Assembly (NCBI RefSeq): GCF_015644585.1
Contig: NZ_JADOBI010000005.1
Location: 62,001 to 126,000, forward strand
Direction: 5' to 3'
DNA length: 64,000 nucleotides
Source of the DNA: Rahnella laticis
GTDB taxonomy: Bacteria > Pseudomonadota > Gammaproteobacteria > Enterobacterales > Enterobacteriaceae
In this document: in pieces, positions 21,041-31,370 of the stretch
Layout of the letters: every line of letters begins with the position of its first letter
Position numbering within the stretch: position 1 is the stretch's first letter
Program-made: the position numbers and the translations under genes
Notes under the pieces: model-generated
The model's database searches: none
Told to the model about the DNA's origin: nothing
What the model saw: the letters and a program-made list of their open reading frames with translations, nothing else

Positions 21041-22003
21041 TTACGAATTCATCTGGAACAGGGACATCCCCTGCATGGCACTGTAGGTTTTGTAAGAGGC
21101 CTGAAGCGCGACCTGTTGCAGCGTGTACGTCGAAATTGCGGAGGTCCATTCGGTATCGACCAGATTACTGAGTTTGGTCGAGTTTGCCACGTCGCGGTTA
21201 TCCCCGAGCGTATCCAGATTGTCCAGTTCGCTCATCTGAGTACCCAACTCTGAACGCACAGACAGCACGTTGTTGAGTGAGTTGCTCAGCCCGCGGTTGG
21301 CTTTGCCGATCGCATCTGAATATTCGGTATCAGACGTGTAATCCGCAGAAGGCGTTTTCAGCGCAGTCAGCGCACCGTCGATGGTTTTGAAGATATCGGA
21401 TTCGCTGGCAGAGCCATCGGGTTCCGCTTTCGCATCACCGGTTAAGGAATCGAAAACCTGATTGCCGGTATGGCTGATGGTCATGGTGCGGCTGGCATCA
21501 ACCTGCTGGGTCAGCGCCGTCGTGCCACCGGTATAGGTTACGGCACCGGTCGTCGCGTCCTGCGTGTACGGCGGCGTATCACTTTTGTAACCGGCAAAAA
21601 TGTAACGGCCATTACCATCGGTGCTGTTTGCCAGGTTCAGCAGCTGAGATTTCAGGCTTTCCAGTTTGGTGGCCAGTGAGGAACGGTCGTCGTCGCTCAG
21701 GGAACCGTCACCGGCCTGAACGATCAGCGTCTGCGCATCCTGAATGGTGGATGTCACGCTGCTTAACGTCGATTCTTCCTGACTCATGCTCTGGTTGGCA
21801 AAGGTACGCGCCACAGAATACTGCGCGTTTTCTGCCTGTGCCTGACGAACCAGTACGGCCTGTGAAGCAGCCAGCGGATCATCAGAAGGCTTGCTGACTT
21901 TCGAGCCGGTGGACAGCTGTAAACCGGTCGCCTGGAAACGGTTCTGACCGTCCAACACCGCGTTCATGTTCTGGTCGTAAATCATGTTGGTACTAAGGCG
22001 CAT
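21041..22003 (-). CDS. flgL: flagellar hook-filament junction protein FlgL (HAP3)
   Basis: 320 residues (E. coli 317). The N-terminal flagellin-like helix MRLSTNMIYDQNMNAVLDGQ and the C-terminal QVALQASYKTYSAMQGMSLF are the coiled-coil-forming ends shared with flagellin and HAP1. Second junction ring between hook and filament, exported by the flagellar type III apparatus with FlgN as chaperone. It follows flgK by 27 nt and shares its sigma-28 promoter. Confidence 0.96.
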   Translation of the reverse strand: MRLSTNMIYDQNMNAVLDGQNRFQATGLQLSTGSKVSKPSDDPLAASQAVLVRQAQAENAQYSVARTFANQSMSQEESTLSSVTSTIQDAQTLIVQAGDGSLSDDDRSSLATKLESLKSQLLNLANSTDGNGRYIFAGYKSDTPPYTQDATTGAVTYTGGTTALTQQVDASRTMTISHTGNQVFDSLTGDAKAEPDGSASESDIFKTIDGALTALKTPSADYTSDTEYSDAIGKANRGLSNSLNNVLSVRSELGTQMSELDNLDTLGDNRDVANSTKLSNLVDTEWTSAISTYTLQQVALQASYKTYSAMQGMSLFQMNS

Positions 22004-22030
22004 GGCATCAGTTCCTTATCAGTTCAAAAA

Positions 22031-23683
22031 TCAGCGAATGTTGATGATCGCGTCAAAGATGGTCGAAGCAGTCTGCACAACCTGCGCGTTCGCCAGATAA
22101 TATTGCTGGTAACGTTGCAGATCGCCGTATTCTTCATCGAGGTTAACCCCGGAGATAGACTGCTGTTGCGTGGTCAGTTGCGTCACGATATTGGCCTGCG
22201 CCGTGCTGGTGGTGGTCAGCGTGGCAACCTGGTTACCGACGTTACTCACCAGGCTGGCATACGCGCCGGTCAGGGTAGATTTACCTTCCACCAGTTTTGC
22301 GGTTTGCAGGTTCAGCAATTTCTGCGCATTGGTGTTATCGCTGACGCCGCTGTCTGCTGCGCCTGCGGCGGCAATCAGGGAAGAATCATTGATGGCGACA
22401 TTAATGCTGCCGGCAACGTTGCTCACCGTTTTGATGGTGATGCTGTCGTTGGTGGCTGGCGTTCCGGTGACGGAAACGGATAAGCCGTCAAAGTCCATCG
22501 TCGGATTACCGCTGCTGTCGGTGCCTGCCGTTGGCGTAATGGTTGCGCCATCGGATACACGGGTCACTTTCCACGCGCTGCCGTCGTACGCCATGGTGTA
22601 ATCGCTGGCTTTCACGGCGGTGGTGTCTTTATAAGCCACGCTCACATCGGCAGTGCCGGTGTTTTTGGTATTCGCCACCGTGGTTGCCCCGGTGAACGAG
22701 AAGAAATCTGTACCGGCGTCGCCGTTGAGATCAAAACCGGCTTTGTTGGTGGTGTTGAACGCATCGGCCATGGACAGCGCAAGCTGGCCCAGCTGGTTGA
22801 TCGCCGGTTCCAGGTTGTCTTTGCGGAATGCCAGCGTGCCGCCGAGTGTCCCGGTGGTCAGACGGCTTTCCTGAAGCTGCGTCACCGAGCCATCAGGCTG
22901 GGTCATGCCGACCGTTAGTTTTGACGGATCCGCGCTGGACGCCATCGCCACAACGGTTTTCGCCGTTCCACCGCTCACCAGCGGCGCACCGTTGGCGAAG
23001 GAGACGTTGTACGTGTCACCGTCCTGCTGCGTGACGGTCACACCGGTAATATTATTGAGCTGGCTGACCAGCTGATCGCGCTGATCGAGCAGGGCATTCG
23101 GTTCCTGCCCTGTGCTGCCGCGCGTCGCGGTGATCTGATTGTTTAACTTGGCAATCTGCGCCGCATAAGTGTTGATCTGGTCAACGTTTTGCGTGATTTG
23201 CTGGTTAACGGCGGTATTCATGTCGCTCAGGTATTTCGCCGAGCTGTTGAACTGCGCGGTTAAGCCCTGCGCTTCACCCAAAACCGCCTGACGCGCCGAG
23301 CTGTCGCTGGCGTTACTGGTCAGGGTTTGCAGGCCCTTGAAGAAGGTTGCCATGGTGGCATCGATGCCGGTCGAGCTGTCACCCAGCAAATCATCGATGG
23401 AGCTGGCCTGATCAAGCTGCGTTGACAGCGCACTGCCTGTCGCGCTCGCGCCCAGCAGTTGCTTCACGACAAAAGAGTTGTACTCACGGTTCACGCCCGT
23501 CACCGTCACACCATTGCCAATATACCCGGCAGACGTCGACGTCCCGTTGCTCTGAGTAATGATGGCAGTCTGGCGGTTATAACCGGCTACGCTGACGTTC
23601 GCGATGTTGTTGCCGGTGGTACTGAGCGCGGCCTGCGCTGCGTTCAGTCCGCTCATTGCGGTATTAATTAAGCTACTGGACAT
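22031..23683 (-). CDS. flgK: flagellar hook-associated protein FlgK (HAP1)
   Basis: 550 residues (E. coli 547). The start at 23683 follows AAGG by 6 nt and gives the usual SSSLINTAMSGLNAAQAAL terminus; the 12-residue upstream extension is not used. The C-terminal VNLDEEYGDLQRYQQYYLAN is also conserved. First junction protein on the hook, exported with FlgN. A sigma-28 promoter lies between flgJ and this gene, so flgKL can be transcribed late, apart from flgBCDEFGHIJ. Confidence 0.96.
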   Translation of the reverse strand: MSSSLINTAMSGLNAAQAALSTTGNNIANVSVAGYNRQTAIITQSNGTSTSAGYIGNGVTVTGVNREYNSFVVKQLLGASATGSALSTQLDQASSIDDLLGDSSTGIDATMATFFKGLQTLTSNASDSSARQAVLGEAQGLTAQFNSSAKYLSDMNTAVNQQITQNVDQINTYAAQIAKLNNQITATRGSTGQEPNALLDQRDQLVSQLNNITGVTVTQQDGDTYNVSFANGAPLVSGGTAKTVVAMASSADPSKLTVGMTQPDGSVTQLQESRLTTGTLGGTLAFRKDNLEPAINQLGQLALSMADAFNTTNKAGFDLNGDAGTDFFSFTGATTVANTKNTGTADVSVAYKDTTAVKASDYTMAYDGSAWKVTRVSDGATITPTAGTDSSGNPTMDFDGLSVSVTGTPATNDSITIKTVSNVAGSINVAINDSSLIAAAGAADSGVSDNTNAQKLLNLQTAKLVEGKSTLTGAYASLVSNVGNQVATLTTTSTAQANIVTQLTTQQQSISGVNLDEEYGDLQRYQQYYLANAQVVQTASTIFDAIINIR

Positions 23684-23773
23684 GAGTGACCTTTTGGCTG
23701 CCGGTGACTTTTTTACCACCGTGTAATTAAGGGAACTGAAACGGGGCTTTCCCCTTTTCCCATTCTTAACGTG

Positions 23774-23800
23774 TTATCGGCCTGTACGGCTAAAACTTGA
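23774..23800 (-). promoter_or_regulatory. sigma-28 (FliA) promoter of flgKL
   Basis: On the minus strand TCAAGTTT-N11-GCCGATAA matches the enterobacterial FliA consensus TAAAGTTT-N11-GCCGATAA at all but one base, with exact spacing, about 90 nt before the flgK start. Confidence 0.88.
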
Positions 23801-23824
23801 GAAAAAAAACACGCTTTTGCGGCA

Positions 23825-24793
23825 CTAAAAAATATCTTTTAAATCATGACTGTAAGCTTTCACAGCCTGCTCGCCCGCGCCTTTGATTTTCTGGATCACA
23901 CTGACCAGTTTGTCGGCGTAATTCGGATCCGTCGCATAGCCCGCGCGTTGCAGTGCATGTGCGGCCTGTTCAGGCGTATTTGCGTACGCCACCTGGGCGT
24001 AGCGCGGGTTGTTGGTGAGCAGTTTGATGTAGTCGCTGATCGCTTCCACGTAAGAGCCGTAAACACGGAAACTGGCCTGAACTTTTTTCGCCACGCCGTT
24101 GGCGTATTCCGTGGTGGTGATATTGGTCGTCGGGCCTTCCCAGCTGCTGCCCGCTTTGATGCCAAACAGGTTGTAGCTGCGTTTGCCGTCGGCGGTTGGA
24201 ATTTCGCGCTGACCCCAGCCCGATTCCAGCGCAGCCTGCGCCACAATCAGCTGATGAGAAATGCCGCTGTCTTTACTCGCCACCTGCGCCGGAATGCTCA
24301 GGCTGGAGACGAACTGGCCGCTGTCGGTTGGTAGTGGCGCACCGCCGGTGGTGCGATCCGGCGCGGTCGGAATGACTTTACGCAGATACTGTTCCATCGC
24401 CTGAATGGGCATGGTTTTCAGCACTTCGCCGTCGAGCGCCATCGGCGTGGTGCCCGCCAGTTCCGACGGCTGTTTTGAGCCGCCGGTCAGCTGTTCCACC
24501 ATCATGTCGGCCATGCCCAACCCTTTGTCGGACATGTCCTGTGCAATTTGCTGATCGTACATCGATGTATAAAGCTTGGTGGACTGGTTATCGAGGATCC
24601 CGCCCTGCGGCAGCGCCTGACGCATGCTTTTCAGCATCATCTGCACGAAGACGCCTTCGAACTGTTTGGCGACTTCTTTGATGTGGGCCTGCGGATCCTG
24701 CGAAACGTCCCGCTTCAGTTTGTTCAGGGAATTCGTGTCATACGCCGCACCCTGCGGGTCAAACGCCCCTGACATCGACATCAGATCGCTCAT
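23825..24793 (-). CDS. flgJ: flagellar rod-assembly peptidoglycan hydrolase FlgJ
   Basis: 322 residues (E. coli 313). Two domains: an N-terminal rod-capping part (about 30-110, QFEGVFVQMMLKSMRQALPQ) and a C-terminal glycoside hydrolase family 73 glucosaminidase (about 165-310) with the likely catalytic glutamate in VAQAALESGWGQREIP. Opens the murein so that the rod can cross the periplasm. Starts at the flgI stop with a 1-nt overlap. Confidence 0.95.
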   Translation of the reverse strand: MSDLMSMSGAFDPQGAAYDTNSLNKLKRDVSQDPQAHIKEVAKQFEGVFVQMMLKSMRQALPQGGILDNQSTKLYTSMYDQQIAQDMSDKGLGMADMMVEQLTGGSKQPSELAGTTPMALDGEVLKTMPIQAMEQYLRKVIPTAPDRTTGGAPLPTDSGQFVSSLSIPAQVASKDSGISHQLIVAQAALESGWGQREIPTADGKRSYNLFGIKAGSSWEGPTTNITTTEYANGVAKKVQASFRVYGSYVEAISDYIKLLTNNPRYAQVAYANTPEQAAHALQRAGYATDPNYADKLVSVIQKIKGAGEQAVKAYSHDLKDIF

Positions 24794-25899
24794 CAGATAA
24801 TTTCCAAATCAGCACGCAGGCAACCGGCTGTTTTCATCGCCTGCAGGATGGACATCAGATCGATAGGCGTCGCGCCTAACGCGTTAAGTGTGCGGACCAC
24901 GTTGTTCAGGCTGGCGCTCGAACGCACCTGCTGGATAGAACCGCCGGACTGACGAACGGAAATATTGGTATTTGGCGTCACGACGGTCTGGCCGCCGCCA
25001 AATGGCGTATTCGGCTGGCTGACGTCGTTCTGGCGATCGACCACCACGGACAGATTGCCCTGCGCCACGGCGCAGCTGTCGAGCGTGACGTCGCGGTTCA
25101 TCACCACCGAGCCGGTACGGGAGTTGATGATCACTTTCGCGTCCATCGGCCCGACGTTGACCTCGATGTTCTGAATCTGCGCCAGAATGCGCACCTGCGA
25201 GGTATTGCCGCGCGGTACGATGACCTGAATATTGCGCGAATCCAGCGCCGAGGCGGAGCCCAGCCCCTGACGGTTAATGGCGTCACTGACCTGCTGCGCC
25301 AGATTGAAATCTTCATCATTGAGTTGCAGGCTAATCACGCCTTCCGTGCCAAACGTGCTTGGCAGTTCGCGTTCAATGGTCGCCCCGCCGGTAATACGGC
25401 CACCGGAAACCTGGTTAACCGTGACGCTGCTGCCGCCGGCAGAAGCCCCGGCACCGCCGACCAGCACGTTACCCTGCGCCAGCGCGTAAACCTGATTATC
25501 GACGCCTTTCATTGGCGTCATCAGCAAGGTTCCGCCGCGAATACTTTTGGCGTTACCCATTGAGGAAACCACGACATCAATCGCCTGACCGGCGCGTGAG
25601 AACGGCGGCATTTTGGCGGTAACCATCACGGCTGCCACGTTTTTCAGCTGCATGTTAGTGCCCGCCGGAACGGTGATCCCTAACTGGGACAACATGTTGG
25701 TCAGCGTCTGGGTGGTAAACGGCGTCTGCGTGGTCTGGTCACCGGTTCCGTCGAGGCCAACGACTAAGCCGTAGCCGATCAGGGCGTTATCACGCACGCC
25801 TTGTACCGTCGTCAGATCACGAATACGGTCGGCGGATGCGGGCAGTACCACCAGGGCGGACATTGCCAGACAGATGACACCGGAAAGTAGTTTTCGCAT
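24793..25899 (-). CDS. flgI: flagellar P-ring protein FlgI
   Basis: 368 residues (E. coli 365) with a Sec signal peptide ([20 protein letters not shown], cut after ASA). The mature protein begins [20 protein letters not shown] and ends with the conserved [19 protein letters not shown]. Forms the periplasmic bushing around the rod in the murein layer. Follows flgH by 10 nt. Confidence 0.97.
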   Translation of the reverse strand: MRKLLSGVICLAMSALVVLPASADRIRDLTTVQGVRDNALIGYGLVVGLDGTGDQTTQTPFTTQTLTNMLSQLGITVPAGTNMQLKNVAAVMVTAKMPPFSRAGQAIDVVVSSMGNAKSIRGGTLLMTPMKGVDNQVYALAQGNVLVGGAGASAGGSSVTVNQVSGGRITGGATIERELPSTFGTEGVISLQLNDEDFNLAQQVSDAINRQGLGSASALDSRNIQVIVPRGNTSQVRILAQIQNIEVNVGPMDAKVIINSRTGSVVMNRDVTLDSCAVAQGNLSVVVDRQNDVSQPNTPFGGGQTVVTPNTNISVRQSGGSIQQVRSSASLNNVVRTLNALGATPIDLMSILQAMKTAGCLRADLEII

Positions 25900-25909
25900 G
25901 ATTGCCTCG

Positions 25910-26641
25910 TTATAACGGCGATAAGTTTAGGAAGAACCGCTGCAACCAGCCCATGTTCTGCGCTTCATTGATGTAGCCGTTGCCCACGTATTCGATGCGC
26001 GCATCAGCCACTTGCGTGGAGATAACGGCGTTGGCACCGCTGATGGTGCGTGGGTTGACCACACCGGAGAACCGGATAAATTCGGTTCCCTGATTAATTT
26101 CGATTTGTTTTTCACCGACAACTTTCAGGTTGCCGTTAGCCAGCACTTCCGCAACCGTCACGGTCAGCGTGCCGCTGAAGGTGTTGTTGGCCGCCGCGCC
26201 GCCTTTCCCGGCGAAGGTGTTGGCACCGGTCATGTCGAGGTCAGCGCGCGCATTGCCGAACAGACCTTCCAGATAGCGGGGTGCGGTGGCCGCACCAAAG
26301 GTGGTTGACCCGTTGCGGCTGGCGTTGGCGGAGGAGCTTTTGCTCGCACTCACGTTTTCCTGCAAGACGATGGTCAGTGTGTCACCGACGTTTCGTGGAC
26401 GGCGGTCTTCAAACAGAGGCTGATAACCATAGTTCATCGGCTGAACGGACTGGAAAATCGAACCGTTGGGAACCGGCGGTGCGGCAGGTGCAGGCGCGGC
26501 GGACGTTGCGCCGGGTACCAGCGGAGTATGGGGCATATACGCACAGCCATTCGCCAGTAACGTGACTAACAGCAGCAGCACCAGCTTGCCTGGTCGGTCT
26601 GTATAAGAAGTCATTACCGACGTTATTTTTTTGGTCACCAC
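25910..26641 (-). CDS. flgH: flagellar L-ring lipoprotein FlgH
   Basis: Up to 243 residues. The GTG at 26641 is preceded by AAGG at 8 nt; an ATG at 26614 gives 234 residues, nearer the E. coli length (232), but has a poor ribosome site. A lipobox LLANGC places the acylated cysteine near residue 33. Conserved [20 protein letters not shown] and the C-terminal [18 protein letters not shown]. Outer-membrane ring of the flagellar basal body. Confidence 0.95.
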   Translation of the reverse strand: MVTKKITSVMTSYTDRPGKLVLLLLVTLLANGCAYMPHTPLVPGATSAAPAPAAPPVPNGSIFQSVQPMNYGYQPLFEDRRPRNVGDTLTIVLQENVSASKSSSANASRNGSTTFGAATAPRYLEGLFGNARADLDMTGANTFAGKGGAAANNTFSGTLTVTVAEVLANGNLKVVGEKQIEINQGTEFIRFSGVVNPRTISGANAVISTQVADARIEYVGNGYINEAQNMGWLQRFFLNLSPL

Positions 26642-26743
26642 AGTTATCGCCTTAAAAAAATCGACCTGGTAGGGATCTGAAACGGTTCAGGGCAGAAGCA
26701 AATTTGCCCCTGCCCTCTTATTTTTCTTACCACCACAAAAAAC

Positions 26744-27526
26744 TTACAGCTGCGAAAGTTTTTGCAGCATTTCGTCTGACGTGGACACCGCTTTACTGTT
26801 GATTTCGTAAGCACGCTGCGTCTGGATCATGTTGACCAGCTCTTCCGCCACGTTGACGTTAGAGGTTTCGACATAACCCTGATACAACAGGCCGGCACCG
26901 TTCAGACCCGGCGTGCTGTCTGTTGGCGCGCCGGAACTTTGGGTTTCCTGGTACAGGTTTTCACCCATAGATTCCAGGCCGCTGTTGTTGATGAAGGTGC
27001 TCAGCGTCAGCTGGCCGACCTGCTGTGCAGCGGTCTGGCCCTGCACGGTCACGCTGACGATACCGTCACGACCGACGGTCATGCTCAGGGCATTCGCCGG
27101 AACGGTGATCGCAGGAATGATCTGGTAGCCGCTGGAAGTAACCAGCTGGCCGTTCTGATCAACCTGGAAAGAGCCGTCGCGGGTATAGGCGGTGGTGCCA
27201 TCCGGCAGCTGCACCTGGAAGAAACCTTCGCCTTTGATCGCGATGTCTTTACTGTTACTGGTCTGCGACAGGTTGCCCTGTGAGAACAGGCGCTCGGTCG
27301 ATACCGGGCGAACACCGGTACCGATTTGCAAACCGGAAGGCAGGTTCGTCTGTTCGGAAGACTGCGCACCCGGCTGACGGACTGTCTGGTAAAGCAAATC
27401 TTCGAAAACCGCACGCTGGCGTTTGAAGCCGTTGGTGCTGACGTTCGCCAGGTTGTTGGCGATAACATCCATGTTGGTCTGCTGGGCATCCAGCCCGGTC
27501 TTCGCAATATATAGCGATGGGATCAT
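26744..27526 (-). CDS. flgG: distal rod protein FlgG
   Basis: 260 residues, identical in length to E. coli FlgG. N-terminal [20 protein letters not shown] and C-terminal [20 protein letters not shown] are the axial-protein helices that form the rod coiled coil. Polymerises as the distal rod inside the P and L rings. Follows flgF by 21 nt. Confidence 0.97.
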   Translation of the reverse strand: MIPSLYIAKTGLDAQQTNMDVIANNLANVSTNGFKRQRAVFEDLLYQTVRQPGAQSSEQTNLPSGLQIGTGVRPVSTERLFSQGNLSQTSNSKDIAIKGEGFFQVQLPDGTTAYTRDGSFQVDQNGQLVTSSGYQIIPAITVPANALSMTVGRDGIVSVTVQGQTAAQQVGQLTLSTFINNSGLESMGENLYQETQSSGAPTDSTPGLNGAGLLYQGYVETSNVNVAEELVNMIQTQRAYEINSKAVSTSDEMLQKLSQL

Positions 27527-27547
27527 GTCATTACTCCTCTGCCATCA

Positions 27548-28303
27548 TCAGCTCATTGACAGCAGATTGTTGGCACTCTGTTCATTTTCATCGACGCTGT
27601 GGATGACTTTCATCTGCATCTCAAAGCGGCGTGCGTTGGCTATCATGTCAACCATGGTCGAAACCGGATCCGCGTTACTGCCTTCAAGTGTTCCGGGCAT
27701 AACGTGGATGGTCGGGTCGGCCTGCAATGTCGCACCCCGGGCTTGCGCCGTCGCGGCTGTCGGACGGAACATGCCGTCGTCTCCGCGGGTCACTTCATTG
27801 CCAGCCGCCTTCACCAGTTTCAGTTTGGCGAGCTGCCCCATGGTGTTGGGATCAGCGCCGGCTTCCAGGACAGCAATGGTCCCGTCCGCAGAAATCGTGA
27901 GCTGAGACTGCGGCGGAACTTCGATTGGCCCGTTATCGCCCATCACCGGATGACCCTGAATGGTCAGCTGGTTGGCAGGTGAGACCTGCATGTCGCCGTT
28001 GCGCGTGTACGCTTCAGTGCCATCAGGCATCTGCACCGCCAGGAAACCATCCTGCTGTAAAGCCACATCCAGCGGACGGCCGGTGTAGTTAAGTTTCCCC
28101 TGAGTCATGTCTGCGCCCGGTGTGGAGGCCGTGACCAGCGTACGCGTTTGCAGGCTTTCGCCATCCACCGGTACGGCGCGCATGGCTAAAAGCTGTGCGC
28201 GAAAGCCCGGTGTGGAGGCGTTAGCCAGGTTACTTGACGTGACCGACTGCTGAACCAGCGTCTGGCTGGCTGCGCCGCTCGCGGTGTAGATAGCGCGATC
28301 CAT
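27548..28303 (-). CDS. flgF: proximal rod protein FlgF
   Basis: 251 residues, the same as E. coli FlgF. Starts MDRAIYTASGAASQTLVQQS and carries SSNLANASTPGFRAQ, the axial family motif; the C-terminus has STMVDMIANARRFEMQMKVI. Component of the proximal rod. Lies 27 nt after flgE. Confidence 0.97.
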   Translation of the reverse strand: MDRAIYTASGAASQTLVQQSVTSSNLANASTPGFRAQLLAMRAVPVDGESLQTRTLVTASTPGADMTQGKLNYTGRPLDVALQQDGFLAVQMPDGTEAYTRNGDMQVSPANQLTIQGHPVMGDNGPIEVPPQSQLTISADGTIAVLEAGADPNTMGQLAKLKLVKAAGNEVTRGDDGMFRPTAATAQARGATLQADPTIHVMPGTLEGSNADPVSTMVDMIANARRFEMQMKVIHSVDENEQSANNLLSMS

Positions 28304-28330
28304 AGTGCTGCCCTGTTTTTAAGTCGCGCG

Positions 28331-29575
28331 TTAGCGCAGGTTAACCAACGTGTTCAGGATGGAGTCCTGAGTTTTGATGGTCTGCGCATTCGACTGATAG
28401 TTACGCTGAGCCACGATCATGTTGACCAGCTCCGCACTCAGATCGACGTTGGAAGATTCCAGCGCGCCACTGGTCATGGACGCTAAACCGCCCTGACCCG
28501 CGATACCGGTCACAGCCTGGCCTGAAGAAGAGGTCGCCGACCACACGTTATCGCCTTCAGATTTCAAACCTTCAGGGTTGGAGAAGTTACTCAGCACAAT
28601 TTGTCCCAGTAACTGGGTTTTGTTGTTGGAGTAAGTCCCGGAAATCGTGCCGTCGTCATTGATGGTGTAGCCGGTCATCTGGCCTGCTGCATAACCATCC
28701 TGATTCTGGGAACCGATGCTGTCGCTGCCGGTGCTCTGCTGAATACTGCCGGTGAAATCCAGAGAAACGGTTTGCGGGGTCACGGTGCCGTTGGTGGCGG
28801 TGTTCATTGGCAATGTCAGTGCCAGACCTGCGTTGGCAGCGCCTGTTGCATCGGTGGTGCTGACCAGTGCGCCGCTGGTGTCAAATTTCAGAGAACCAAT
28901 TTTGGCGGCTGCGGAGCCGGCAACGCTGCCATCTTGTGAGTAAACATCCCAGTTGTTCGCGGAGGTTTTCACGAAATACACGTTGTTGTCGTGCGCATTA
29001 CCCTGCGAGTCATAGGTGGTGATGCTGTTCACGTAGTTGTAGCTGGTGTCATCGCTGCTGCTGAACGTTTTGGTCGCCGGGATCGCGGTATCCGTTGAGT
29101 TCAGGTTAGCCACCATGGTGGCGGCGGTAGAGGCTTTGGCGCTCATCATGGTCGTCGGGATGTTCAGCGCAACAGGCTGTGCGCCCGCGGCGATGGTCGG
29201 TGGTGTACCCGTCGCCGGGAAACCGGTCACGCTCAGACCCTGCATGTTCACCAGATTACGGTTCGCATCGAGGGAGAACTGGCCATTACGGGAGTAGTAA
29301 ACCGCACCGCTGGTGTCGGTCAGGCGGAAGAAACCGTTGCCGCTCAGTGCCACATCCAGCCCGCGGGAGGTGTTGGTGGTGGTACCGTCGTTAAAGTTCT
29401 GTGTGACAGCGGCGACTTTTACGCCCATACCGGTCTGAGAACCGGCGAACATATCGGCAAAAGAGGCGGTGGCTGTCTTAAAACCCACGGTGGCGGAGTT
29501 GGCGATGTTGTTACCAATCACGTCGAGGTTGGTCGATGCCGCGCTCAGGCCGCTGACTGCTTGGGAAAAGCTCAT
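28331..29575 (-). CDS. flgE: flagellar hook protein FlgE
   Basis: 414 residues (E. coli 402). N-terminal SQAVSGLSAASTNLDVIGNN and C-terminal ELVNMIVAQRNYQSNAQTIK are the conserved D0 helices; the Ser/Thr-rich centre forms the exposed hook domains. Polymerises under the FlgD cap to form the universal joint. Follows flgD by 84 nt. Confidence 0.97.
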   Translation of the reverse strand: MSFSQAVSGLSAASTNLDVIGNNIANSATVGFKTATASFADMFAGSQTGMGVKVAAVTQNFNDGTTTNTSRGLDVALSGNGFFRLTDTSGAVYYSRNGQFSLDANRNLVNMQGLSVTGFPATGTPPTIAAGAQPVALNIPTTMMSAKASTAATMVANLNSTDTAIPATKTFSSSDDTSYNYVNSITTYDSQGNAHDNNVYFVKTSANNWDVYSQDGSVAGSAAAKIGSLKFDTSGALVSTTDATGAANAGLALTLPMNTATNGTVTPQTVSLDFTGSIQQSTGSDSIGSQNQDGYAAGQMTGYTINDDGTISGTYSNNKTQLLGQIVLSNFSNPEGLKSEGDNVWSATSSSGQAVTGIAGQGGLASMTSGALESSNVDLSAELVNMIVAQRNYQSNAQTIKTQDSILNTLVNLR

Positions 29576-29659
29576 GTTAGCTCCATTTTACTGTGTGTAG
29601 TTGCTGCATGAAGTTAAGGGTTTCAGCTCTTCTTCCCGCGAAGGAAGTGAGCCAACGGC

Positions 29660-30361
29660 TTACAAAATCTGGCGTACAGAATCGACAGTTGCGGTTCCGC
29701 GCACGCCCAGATCCAACGCGGTATTCCCGGATGAATCTTTGGTTACACCATTGACCAGCGCATAGTTCAGCGGTGTTGCCACCATTTGCTGACTGTTGTT
29801 CAGGGCATTGATGCTGAAGGTGTAGCTGCCATCCGGGGCTGCGGTGCCATCGTCCTGCGTGCCGTCCCAGGTGTAGCTGTGAACGCCCGCAGTCTGTGAA
29901 CCCAGGCTGAGGGTTTTCACCACTTTGCCGGTGGAATCGCTGACGGTGGCGGTAACGCTGCTTGCCGCGGTTTCCAGCTCGAAACCAAATGGCGTGGTGC
30001 TGACCGTGCCGTCGGTGTCTTTACCCACCAGGATCGCACTGCCGGAAACCATCACGCCGTGGCCAATCAGTGAACTGGCCTGCACGGAAGTGCCGCTGGA
30101 GATTTGCCCGGAAATGCCGCCCAGCGTGGTGTTGAGTTTTTCAATCCCGCTCACGGTACTGATTTGTGCCAGCTGGCTGGTGAGCTGGCTGTTATCCATC
30201 GGATTGGTGGGATCCTGGTTTTTCAGCTGAGCAACCAGCAGGGTCAGGAAACTACTGGAGAGATCATCGGCCGAGCTGGTTCCGGTGGTGGACGTGCTGG
30301 AGCCGGTGTTGGTGATCGTGGTGTTATCAGTGGTGTCATTAATCGACGTCGTTATAGACAT
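29660..30361 (-). CDS. flgD: hook-capping protein FlgD
   Basis: 233 residues (E. coli 231). The N-terminal ~45 residues are low-complexity Thr/Ser and are followed by SSFLTLLVAQLKNQDPTNPM, the hallmark of FlgD; the C-terminal half has the FlgD Tudor-like and immunoglobulin-like region with GVHSYTWDGTQDDGTAAPDG. Caps the growing hook and is lost when HAP proteins arrive. Between flgC (11 nt) and flgE. Confidence 0.96.
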   Translation of the reverse strand: MSITTSINDTTDNTTITNTGSSTSTTGTSSADDLSSSFLTLLVAQLKNQDPTNPMDNSQLTSQLAQISTVSGIEKLNTTLGGISGQISSGTSVQASSLIGHGVMVSGSAILVGKDTDGTVSTTPFGFELETAASSVTATVSDSTGKVVKTLSLGSQTAGVHSYTWDGTQDDGTAAPDGSYTFSINALNNSQQMVATPLNYALVNGVTKDSSGNTALDLGVRGTATVDSVRQIL

Positions 30362-30372
30362 ATTTCGCTCCG

Positions 30373-30777
30373 CTATTGCCCCAGAGTGAGAGTTTTCATC
30401 ATCAACGACTTAGTGGTGTTGAGCACCTCGACGTTGGCCTGATAACTGCGGGAAGCGGAGATGGTGTTGACCATTTCGCTGACCACATCTACGTTTGGCA
30501 TCTGCACATACCCTTTCGCATCCGCCATCGGATTACCGGGCTCGTACACCATGCGCACCGGCGCCGGATCATCAACGATCTGCGCCACTTTCACGCCGCC
30601 GGTTTCCTGCCCCGGCGCCGCGTTCACCTGAAACACGACCTGTTTAGCCTTATAAGGCTGACCATCCGGGCCGGTCACACTGTCGGCGTTGGCCATGTTA
30701 CTGGCGCTGACGTTCAGACGCTGAGACTGCGCGGCAAGCGCAGAACCGGCGATATCAAAAATACCGAGCATCGACAT
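30373..30777 (-). CDS. flgC: proximal rod protein FlgC
   Basis: 134 residues, equal to E. coli FlgC. Contains [20 protein letters not shown] near the N-terminus and [20 protein letters not shown] near the C-terminus, the paired axial-protein helices. Proximal rod subunit exported by the flagellar type III system. Five nt after flgB. Confidence 0.97.
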   Translation of the reverse strand: MSMLGIFDIAGSALAAQSQRLNVSASNMANADSVTGPDGQPYKAKQVVFQVNAAPGQETGGVKVAQIVDDPAPVRMVYEPGNPMADAKGYVQMPNVDVVSEMVNTISASRSYQANVEVLNTTKSLMMKTLTLGQ

Positions 30778-30782
30778 AGGTT

Positions 30783-31193
30783 TTATCCTTGCAGCACCGA
30801 CATCATCCCTTTAATTTGGCCGCCCAGGACGGTCAAATCGGTCTGATAGCGCACGCTGTTATCCGCAAAGTTGGTACGTTCACGGTCCATATCGACCGTG
30901 TTACCGTCCGCCGACGGTTGATCAGGGATCCGGTACATCAAATCCATGTCGGCAGGTGAAACGTTTGATGCCGCGATGTGGCGGTCAGACGTCAGTGACA
31001 AAGACATGCCGCTTTCACTGGCGCGGCCCTGCTCCATCACTTTCTGCAACTGACTGGCGAAATCGATATCGCGCGCCTGATACCCCGGGGTATCGGCGTT
31101 GGCGATATTGGCTGAAAGTATTTCTTGCCGCTGGGCGCGCAGGTTGAGCGCTTCCTGTTGGAACTGTAGTGCGGCGTTCAATTTGTCGAGCAT
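30783..31193 (-). CDS. flgB: proximal rod protein FlgB
   Basis: 136 residues (E. coli 138). Starts [20 protein letters not shown] after a GGAGG ribosome site and contains [18 protein letters not shown], the family motif. First gene of the long flgBCDEFGHIJ(KL) operon and divergent from flgA. Confidence 0.97.
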   Translation of the reverse strand: MLDKLNAALQFQQEALNLRAQRQEILSANIANADTPGYQARDIDFASQLQKVMEQGRASESGMSLSLTSDRHIAASNVSPADMDLMYRIPDQPSADGNTVDMDRERTNFADNSVRYQTDLTVLGGQIKGMMSVLQG

Positions 31194-31370
31194 GCGCCCT
31201 CCGCAAAGTGAGATTTTGGAGTCGACAGCATAAATGCGGGTGTCAACAACCTATCGTCTGAATAAGCGCAAAATCGTCCGCTATTTGTCCCTTTAGGAAT
31301 TGCAAACTGAGGGTAGACTTGTCTCCAGTAGACTTTTCGCCGACACATCGGGCACAAAGGTAAATCGCGT
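31194..31370. promoter_or_regulatory. divergent flgB/flgA promoter region
   Basis: 177 nt between two flagellar operons transcribed in opposite directions. In E. coli this interval carries class 2 promoters activated by FlhDC. I could not identify FlhDC boxes with confidence by eye, so only the position and arrangement are claimed. Confidence 0.5.
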